Source of the DNA: Cyclostephanos tholiformis
Taxonomy: Eukaryota; Bacillariophyta; Thalassiosirophyceae; Thalassiosirales; Thalassiosiraceae
DNA: 15,306 nucleotides
Assembly (NCBI GenBank): GCA_036939975.1
Contig: JALLPB010000381.1
Coordinates: forward strand, 1-15,306
Reading direction: 5' to 3'
Position 1 is the stretch's first letter; each line of letters opens with the position of its first letter. The translations under genes and the position numbers were made by a program. Below the pieces are notes generated by a model. The model did not search any database. It worked only from the letters and a program-made list of their open reading frames with translations, and was not told the origin of the DNA. This document shows positions 9,073-15,306 of the stretch, piece after piece.

Positions 9073-10490
9073 TGCGCGCGGAGCGACTGCACCGAGTGTA
9101 GCAGGCGGGACGGTATCCTCGGTATGAAGGCTCGGGATGACGCGACGTCACCGCCCATATTTTCCTCCGAAACTACCACGCCCGCCCCCACCCCCGTATC
9201 GGCGACAACGACGTCGTCGAGGACGCCTCGGTGGCGCAGGAAGTCGCATATCACGTCGCCGAGGTATCCCCGCAGGACGTCGCCATCGTCGCGTCCTTCC
9301 CCCTCGTTCTCCCCCTCCGAGTCACTCGCCGCCGGGGGAGGGGGAACGAGTAGGGTCATATCGACGAGAGACGCGCCGCACGTATCGTCCGATGGATCGC
9401 AGAAGACCATGTGATTCGAACCGCGTATCACGATCGCGTCGACGTCCCCCCCGCCATCATCGCAATCCTCCTCCTCCTCCTCATCCTCCTCCCCCTCCTT
9501 CCCCACGACGACTTTCCCATTCCTCGTACGTCGCCTCGCGTATCCCTCGTCCATCGTGCGACGAATCGTGTACGTCGCATCGTCCCCCCCCGGTGACAAC
9601 CTCGCGGATACCCCATCGCGGGTGCCCCCGAGCAGGAGCAGCGGCGGGGGAGGATGCGATTCGCCGTCATCGACGTCGTAATCGTCGTCGTCGCACGGGA
9701 TGACGACGCCCCGCGGTACCGGCGACGGACCGCCATTCACGAGCGACGCGCCGTACGCGAACGCCGCCCTCAGTCGAGGGAGGCGCGATCGATGACGCGC
9801 GTACGCCACGAGGTCGAGCACGGTCCTACCCCCCGACGAATGTCCCCCCACGACGAGTTTATCCCTCGTATCGAGCCTACCCCGTAGCGTACCGCATATG
9901 CCTCTGCCTCCCCGCCCCCCCCCGTCAAGATCGTCGCCGTCGAGGGAACGGATATCGTCGAGGAGCGCGACCAGTCCGTCGTGCGATGGACTCCTACTCT
10001 TGTATACTCCGACCGAGGAGAGGGAGCTCAAGTCGAACGGCACCGATAGGAGACACGTTCGTCCGTTGCCGATATCGACCGCGCACGACGACAAAACGAC
10101 GCAGCAACCCTCCATCGCGAGACGACTAGCGAGCCACGAGTAGGACTCGTGAGGACAATCGGCCCCACTTAAGAATAGGACCACGGGGAGGAGGGTGGTG
10201 GGCGACGACGACGACGACGACGACGACGGGTCGTCGATGGGAAATACATATTTCGCGAGCAACGGCGGATCGCAGGTGGTTATGGAACGATGGATCGATC
10301 CAATACGACGACGATGGTCGCCGTTGTTATTGCTGTTGATGTTGTTGTTTTTATTCGCTGGGGAGGGCGAACTCGTCATCGTCAGGCCACTGGCGGCGTT
10401 GTTGGCGCCTATTTGCGGTCCAGTGGCACAAATCAAGATGACGAGGTTGGCGAATGCGATTCGTGGACTACTGTGACGAAGTAGCCTCAT
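8139..10490 (-). CDS. Fusion: chlorophyllase-like alpha/beta hydrolase + RCCR-like domain (783 aa)
   Basis: A single long exon. Residues 10-25 form a short hydrophobic segment that may be a signal peptide. Residues about 70-425 look like an alpha/beta hydrolase of the chlorophyllase/dienelactone-hydrolase type: LPVVLFLSGAD (101-111), nucleophile elbow GHSSGG (216-221, Ser218), LLLLGGTRDG (284-293, Asp292 as likely acid) and RGSNHMVFCD (356-365, His360). Plant chlorophyllases carry GHSRGG. A linker with an acidic tract (331-346) and a Ser10 run (474-483) leads to residues about 515-783, which resemble red chlorophyll catabolite reductase (the ferredoxin-dependent bilin reductase fold): VEWAV (580-584), DAPHL (613-617), LPRVDL (636-641), EYARRYY (646-652), RPFVS (670-674), P685, and a C-terminal helix ending AGFG (779-782). 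RCCR reduces red chlorophyll catabolite after pheophorbide a oxygenase; chlorophyllase removes phytol. Both domains in one chain point to chlorophyll breakdown. It is head-to-head with gene 6, which has its own RCCR-like domain. The RCCR call is fairly strong for the spacing pattern; substrate is inference. Confidence 0.78.
9043..9072 (-). repeat. (GAC/TCG)10 trinucleotide repeat encoding Ser10 linker
   Basis: Ten perfect GAC units on the plus strand, read as ten TCG Ser codons on the coding strand. They fall exactly between the hydrolase and RCCR-like domains (residues 474-483), so length changes would alter linker length without a frameshift. Confidence 0.9.
10204..10227 (-). repeat. (GAC/TCG)8 trinucleotide repeat encoding Ser8
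   Basis: Eight perfect GAC units on the plus strand (TCG on the coding strand), encoding residues 89-96 just before the first beta strand of the hydrolase domain. Confidence 0.85.
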
Positions 10491-11019
10491 TCGAAAATAC
10501 TCCCGCTCTCTCTAGCACCCGGTTGGGAGGAGTCAACACAATAATACTACCTAGGTCGACAAAAAATATCGTGTAAGTTCAAATGAGGAGGCGGGCGCTC
10601 AACACGTCGTGTTGTCATTGTCAAGGGCTGTTAAGGGTATCGTATCTCTAAGAGATATTACTGTGCTCAGTACAATTGACTGTAGATCTAGGTTTCTTAC
10701 ACCCATAATACACCACCTACCTAGCAGTATCGTACTTCAGGCCCCTATGAGAGCCATCGGGGAGATCGATAAGATAGGAATCAGTATTGTAATGTACCTG
10801 AGTTCAAGGGATAAAACTCGGAACAATAATAATTGTAATGGGCACGGTAATAATATTTTTAGCATTTTTGGAAGAATGTTGTGTTCTGAGAACATTTAAA
10901 ATTTGATGACATCGACGACGACAAAGTGTCATTATTATTATTTTGTGGAGACCGTCATTTTTTTTTTAGGGGGGGGTTTGCGTCTTATTTTTTAGCTCCG
11001 CCAACAAAACACATCCGTC
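10491..11019. promoter_or_regulatory. Shared divergent promoter region of the two RCCR-fusion genes
   Basis: A 529-bp region between two ATGs pointing away from each other, so both promoters must lie here or overlap the genes. It contains two perfect 15-bp palindromic sites with 7-bp arms around one central base: CAACACG-T-CGTGTTG (10600-10614) and TATCTCT-A-AGAGATA (10643-10657), centres 43 bp apart. It also has a T-run followed by a G7 run (about 10959-10977). An open frame at 10609-10899 starts on GTG and has no protein character. Regulatory function is inferred from position and symmetry only. Confidence 0.45.
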
Positions 11020-13647
11020 ATGATCACCCTAGCGGTACTGTCACTGGCGGCGGCCACGTCGGTCGTTGTCATTAGCGGTTTCACAACAAGACCTCCGATC
11101 TCCACGACGACCTATCCCATGGGCATGAGGGGCGGCGGCGGCGGCGTCGGCGTCGGCATCGAGCTGTGGCCGACATCATCGTCGTCGATCCGTCTACTGT
11201 CCCATGTCACCCTCGAATCGTCCGTTGCTTCGAGGGCGGACGACAATGACGTCCTCCCCCCCCCTCGCGACGAAGACTACGACGATGACGACGGCGCGAC
11301 CATCCTCGTCGTGGGCGCTACAGGTGGCACGGGATTACGCGCATTGCACGGATTCCTCGACGTGGGATATTCGCCCTCGAACATACGAGTATTGACACGC
11401 AATGTCAATAGTGCGCGCGCATCGGCATTGCGATCCTTGGGTTTTCGTGTACGTTATGCCGACTTGGACGTACCCTCGACGTTAGTCAATGCGATACGCG
11501 GTTGCACGGGCTGTTACGTCCATTCCACGTCGAGCGATCTCAGGGAACTCGATGACAAGGAGGTAAATCGTGCGAATAACCTCGCATACGCCATCGACGA
11601 AGCGAATACCAAGGACGAATCGGGAAAAGGATTGAGTAGGGTGGTTTATAACTCGGCGGCCGCGGAGGATGGACACGGCGTTTATCGGATAGGGCAAAAG
11701 CACGCCGTCGAGCGTGCGTTTCGGGAGGGTATGTTGAATACTAATACGTCTCTTGTCAGCCTACGAGCGAATCTGTTCATGGAAGAACTGTGGAAGGGAT
11801 ACACGAGACCGTCCATACTACGTGGACGGTATCCATTCTCGGTCCATCCGGATCGTAACGTGTACCTCACCTCGGTAAGGGACATGGGAAGACTCGCAGG
11901 CACGATCATGGGCATGCCGAATGACGCCTACCACGATGGGATAAGTAACAACAACTCGGTGATAAACGTCGCCGGCGACGTATTAACGCCCCGTACGATG
12001 GCGGAGACATTCGCCAAGGTTCAGAACTCGACGTGCGTGCACGATCGAAGCAGGCTCTTCGGATTCTTCGCGAGACTGTTCTTCGGGGACCTCTACGAGG
12101 TCATACGGTTCTATCGAACGTCGACGGAAACGACGGACATCGACACGCTGGGTAAGCTATTTCCTGGCCTACTGACCACGTTCGAGGAGTTTTTGGTGGA
12201 GACGCATTGGGCCGATGCAGATCGTGTTTACGAGGACCTTTCGATCGCAGATGATCCTCCCGTGACCCCGCGGGGCAGGGAACTGATCGAGGAGACTCGC
12301 TCCACTTCTCCTCCGCCCGAGGTCGTCATCAAAACGAAACTCGCGAATACCATCACCGAAGAAAAAGTCGAACACGTTCCCCGCCTGACCGACGACGAGC
12401 TCCTAGATCTGATATCCTCCGACGCATACGCAATGGACATATCGTCCATCACTGTCGGGAGCGAGAGAGAGACTTACATCGGACAGGGATCGGGAGTCAA
12501 CGATGGCACTGGGATCGGTGCATTGTCATCTCGGCTCAAGAACGTCGTTGGGAAAATACTGACATGGAAGAACCGACCAGTGTACGACAAGCTGTGGACG
12601 ATCATCGAGGATGACCTCCTTGCGTTGGTACGCGAGAGGGTACCCGAACTTATTTCGCGTCCGACGTGGTTTTGTAACGCGTCGGATCCGTACGCTTTCG
12701 CGACCGACGATGGCGCATGCGATGGTGTGGTAGCCGCGTACAAGGGGGGGCGCGTCGATTGGCTTACCACGTGCAAGTTCTTCAGTCGGACTTTGGGATT
12801 CGGCAACATGAGGATAGACGGATGGTCCACTCGGTGCGTTTTTAAGCGTGTGGCACGAGTCATATCCTTTTCTTCTCTCTTGTTGTGCTCACCCAGGGTC
12901 GATGGAATGTAACTCTAAACGTTTGGTGATGAATGCATGATGTGACAATGAAAACAGGGATACTAGGGCACCTCATATGGCAGTACATCTGTGCATCGTT
13001 TTCAATGTCATTTTCATTTACATCTCTCTAGTGCCGAGATCAAACCTGCTCCTTGACGACGAGTACAATGACTACGGTGAGTTGGGTCGTTGATGTATCA
13101 TCTTTTCGATATTTTCAAAATCTCCACTTCCGACCCGGCCCATGTGGAAATTGCATTAATGCCCCCCATTCCTTCCGCCGCCTCGTTCCACCGAAAAACA
13201 AATAAAGTTTATGGCACCCCCAAGGACGCCCTCAATGGCCGCTCCCTCAACGACCTACACGTCCAGTGCGTCGAGGACAAATCCTTCAAGCAGTACGTGT
13301 CGAAATCCCACGTCGTTAACGCCTTCATGGTCGCGCCCACGACTCTCCTGTACACCGTGCCGTACTCGAAGCGAAATTTCGACAAAGTTCGAGATCTTAG
13401 CGTAGGATACGTCGCGACGTGGCTCGATATGCTGGACGAGATGGACGGTCCGCTAATGAGAGACGTCAACACGAGGGATGTCCAGTCGGAGCTACTTAGA
13501 CTCGACGTCCGCACGAGGCAATTCTGCGGAAGGGATCCCGACACCAAGAATGTCGCGAATATCTTTGGTCTTGAGGTTACCGATAAGGTAAGACGTTTGT
13601 CCAGATGGTATGCGTGCGTGTACACGGCGCCTCGGTGCGTGTTTTAG
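11020..13647 (+). CDS. Fusion: NmrA-like NAD(P)-binding Rossmann domain + RCCR-like domain (790 aa, 3 exons)
   Basis: Exons 11020-12833, 12958-13076 and 13208-13647 give 791 codons including the stop. The N terminus is a hydrophobic signal peptide (3-20) followed by SG-FTTRP, matching the diatom plastid-import rule of Phe directly after the cleavage site. Residues 93-400 look like an NmrA-type atypical SDR: glycine motif GATGGTG (99-105), RVLTRN (123-128), ADLD (147-150), VVYNSAA (208-214) and DMGRLA (288-293). After an acidic, charged linker, residues about 520-790 match the RCCR-like domain of gene 5 in order and spacing: VDWL (579-582), FGNMRIDGW (594-602), APHM (609-612), VPRSNL (630-635), EY (640-641), YVS (674-676), VAPT (686-689) and FGLEVTDK (764-771). 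The PR-x-x-L and E-Y elements lie within one residue of the gene 5 spacing, which also supports the splice sites. Likely role: reduction of a chlorophyll breakdown product in the plastid (inference). The last codons are uncertain, because a consensus donor (AAG/GTAAGA at 13588) lies 20 codons before the stop. Confidence 0.75.
12834..12957 (+). other. Intron 1 of the NmrA-RCCR gene
   Basis: A 124-nt intron, phase 2, donor GTGCGT and acceptor AAAACAG. It joins GWST-R to DTRAPHM, creating the APHM element expected in RCCR-like domains. A competing acceptor with a much better pyrimidine tract ends at 12896 but leads to a stop at 12910-12912. Confidence 0.72.
13077..13207 (+). other. Intron 2 of the NmrA-RCCR gene
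   Basis: A 131-nt intron, phase 1, strong donor GTGAGT and acceptor ATAAAG. It joins EYNDY to VYGTPKD. The phases agree and the RCCR-like pattern continues across the junction. Confidence 0.75.
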
Positions 13648-14194
13648 TCGCCATCATTTCCCTCATCCTTGTCCGGGCGGACGTGCGTAACGAATTTTTC
13701 CGAAACTATTTTGGATGAATGAAACGTTCGTTGGACATTATTGAAGCTCGTTCGCACCCTTTGGGGTGATCCAGAGGATGAAATTTGGAAGACGCGTTAG
13801 AGTCGACAGATACCGTTGACCAAGCGACATTACCAAGATGTGGAAAGTGCACGTATATAAAATTGGGACTTGTACATTGGCGTCTTGCCTCCATTTCACA
13901 ACCTAAGAATTATCAGGGCCGGCCACACAGTCCGTTCATTTGTTAATCATTCAATCTAGCTTAGGAAATTCGTGATCAGTTTTCCAAAGAGGTGCTCAAT
14001 CATCCCACCCAGCTAATCGACAGATGCAAGAAGGCGAATTCAGAGGGAACAATCGTGGGTCATCTTATTTAGTACGAACTGGGATGGTTCGAGAAGAGAG
14101 CGGCCGGGGCAACTTTTCTAACGAACTAAATCTGTTCCTTAAATTGTGGATTGGACCCAGTGAATCTCCCCTGTTACTAGAGATATAAGCCTAG
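13648..14194. other. Convergent intergenic region, no gene seen
   Basis: This lies between the 3' ends of the NmrA-RCCR gene (+) and the cyclophilin gene (-). If the donor at 13588 is used with the acceptor TTTTAG at 13647, a final 25-codon exon would occupy 13648-13722. A perfect 6-bp hairpin (GCCTAG-CTAA-CTAGGC, 14189-14204) covers the cyclophilin stop codon. No other structure or open frame is persuasive. Confidence 0.45.
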
Positions 14195-15145
14195 CTAACT
14201 AGGCAAGACAAGATTCTCGATCCCCGACGTGACCTTCGCTGACACGATGACGTCGCCCTCCTTGATGTCGCGCAGGAAATCCGCCCCCTCGACCACGTAT
14301 CCGAAGCACGGGTAGCGACCGTCGAGGACGTTCTTACCCGCCGGGGTTAGGTCCGAGTCGAACAGCAGCCAGAAGAATTGGCTGCTACCGGAATTCGCGT
14401 CGTACTCCTCCCTCGCCCATCCCATCGCGCCGTAACTCGAGAACGGCAGCACCGTCGCCTCGCCCCCGCGTCCCTCGTCCTCGATCCCGCTCTCGTAGAA
14501 CGGACCCTTATCGCCCTTGGCGAAGATCTCGAGGGGTATCAGCCTCTCCCCGTGCTTGCCGGCCCCGACGCTCTTGGACGGGGTGCCCACATAACCGTCG
14601 GCCTCGCCCTTGGGATCGCCGGTCTGCACGACGAAACCGTCGGAGCGCTGAATTTCCATGTTGTCGTAGAACCCCTTCTTGACGAGGTCGACGAAATTGC
14701 CCCCGGTCACGGGCGCTGATATCAATTTTTCGCACACATCGCGGGGCAGATGCGAACAGAAGAGAACGTGTGAGAGAAAAAGGATGCAACGCGGGTGAAA
14801 AAAAGCGGCCAAACATCGGAATGTCGAGGTGGGCCAAGTTATGGTATGGACTCATGTGGCGTCATCTACACATGACCGAAATCGATGGAGAGAGGGGGGG
14901 GGGGGGGGGGGGCCGAGGGGGAGGCGAAGGGGGAAAAATAATCAAGATCGCGCGAAAAATTCGCATGTAAGCATAGGACGTACCGGTGTAACCATCGATG
15001 ATCATCTTCATCTTCGCCTCCTTGTATAGCGCGCCCTCTATGTTGAACATCTCCCCGTTCGGCTTCTTGAATGACATTTCGACGGTGGCACGTCCTCTCA
15101 ATTGGGGCAAATCGGAGTATATCTCCGGCACCGGCGTGACGTAGC
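14195..15145 (-). CDS. CYP38/TLP40-type thylakoid-lumen cyclophilin, partial (5' end outside window)
   Basis: Visible exons are 15145-14984 and 14715-14195 (226 residues plus stop), joined in phase 1 across a 268-nt intron (GTACGT...TATCAG). The protein belongs to the cyclophilin-type peptidyl-prolyl isomerases, specifically the CYP38/TLP40 branch, which in plants acts in the thylakoid lumen in photosystem II assembly and repair. Family marks in order: YSDLPQLRGRATVEM, IIDGYTAPVTGGNFVDLV (made by splicing), MEIQRSDGFVVQTGDP, IPLEIF, MGWAREE, SGSSQFFWLLFDSDLTP, NVLDGRYPCFGYVVEG and a final GIENLVLPS. These are typical of CYP38 rather than of classical cyclophilins, so little isomerase activity is expected. 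The exon upstream of 15145 and the targeting peptide are missing; 15146-15306 reads as intron. It is convergent with gene 6. Confidence 0.9.
14716..14983 (-). other. Intron of the CYP38-type gene, with a G19/C19 tract
   Basis: A 268-nt phase-1 intron, donor GTACGT, acceptor ATATCAG. It contains a run of 19 G on the plus strand (14894-14912), i.e. C19 in the transcript, followed by further G-rich sequence. Confidence 0.85.
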
Positions 15146-15306
15146 CTTCGTTTTATTTTTATTTTTTTCAATCATCCCCCGACGAGCCGTGGAACAACGG
15201 AAAATGATGACCACACATTCGAGGGAGATGTGAGAATAATATGTGTAAAGGGGCATGGAAGATGGTGGGGGGGGGGGGGGAAAAAATAAACCTAGCGCGA
15301 AGGTAT
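15146..15306 (-). other. Partial upstream intron of the CYP38-type gene
   Basis: The frame hits a stop just upstream of the acceptor (AACGAAG at about 15146), and the sequence is AT-rich with a 14-G run on the plus strand (15267-15280). This fits an intron running off the window edge. The acceptor lacks a good pyrimidine tract, so the exact boundary is provisional. Confidence 0.6.

Noticed and set aside
9137..9703. Long plus-strand open frame (188 codons) and several others antisense to the chlorophyllase-like/RCCR gene
   Set aside because: They are Arg/Pro-rich shadow frames produced by the GC-rich, Asp/Ser/Gly-rich coding strand; none has domain character.
10609..10899. 96-codon frame in the divergent promoter
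   Set aside because: It starts on GTG, has no protein-like pattern, and overlaps both palindromes.
11280..12100. Divinyl reductase (DVR) identity for the Rossmann domain
   Set aside because: It shares only the general atypical-SDR glycine motif; I see no DVR-specific stretch, so the chlorophyll-biosynthesis enzyme call is not supported.
12834..12908. A 12-nt microexon (12897-12908) in the NmrA-RCCR gene
   Set aside because: It would need a 49-nt second intron and adds nothing to the conserved pattern; direct splicing from 12833 to 12958 is simpler.
13090..13647. Separate downstream gene starting at about 13090
   Set aside because: The frame begins on TTG inside an intron. The real coding part begins at 13208 and is phase-consistent with the upstream exons; the pattern continues the RCCR-like domain.
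11020..13647. CIA30-type C-terminal domain (as in the HCF173 family, which also pairs with an NmrA fold)
   Set aside because: I considered it first because of the NmrA domain, but the C-terminal pattern lacks the CIA30 signature and matches the RCCR-like domain of the neighbouring gene.
1..15306. tRNA, rRNA, snoRNA, CRISPR or transposon sequences
   Set aside because: I looked for tRNA T-loop-like stretches, regular spaced repeats and integrase/transposase motifs on both strands and saw none that hold up.

Overview
The window reads as nuclear DNA of a photosynthetic stramenopile, most likely a diatom. Three genes look plastid-related: a fructose-1,6-bisphosphatase with an N-terminal signal peptide, a CYP38/TLP40-type lumenal cyclophilin, and a protein with a signal peptide followed by a Phe-led plastid-import motif. 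Other diatom-like traits are short GT-AG introns, a KRE6/SKN1-type GH16 protein (the beta-glucan/chrysolaminarin branch), and secreted proteins with Lys-Pro-Thr / Pro-Ser repeats. Nothing looks bacterial or organellar, and I see no rRNA, tRNA, CRISPR array or transposon.

Layout, left to right. (1) 379-1245 (+): secreted Ser/Pro/Thr-rich protein. (2) 1421-3021 (-): fructose-1,6-bisphosphatase, one 89-nt intron. (3) 3416-4442 (+): secreted protein with a ricin-B-like beta-trefoil region and a KPT/PS tail, one 82-nt intron, preceded by a short upstream ORF whose stop overlaps its ATG. (4) 5002-7499 (-): KRE6/SKN1-like GH16 membrane protein, one 188-nt intron. (5) 8139-10490 (-): intronless fusion of a chlorophyllase-like alpha/beta hydrolase to a red chlorophyll catabolite reductase (RCCR)-like domain. 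(6) 11020-13647 (+): fusion of an NmrA-like NAD(P)-binding Rossmann domain to a second RCCR-like domain; the RCCR part appears only after two introns are spliced out. (7) 14195 to past the right edge (-): CYP38-type cyclophilin, 5' end outside the window.

The most interesting object is the pair (5)+(6). Two head-to-head genes share a 529-bp intergenic region. Each carries a C-terminal RCCR-like domain, and each has a different enzyme-like domain at its N terminus: an esterase of the kind that dephytylates or demethylates chlorophyll derivatives, and an NAD(P)-binding reductase-like fold. This suggests a compact, co-regulated chlorophyll (or other tetrapyrrole) breakdown module made of bifunctional proteins. 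The domain calls rest on motif reading and remembered family sequences, not on a search.
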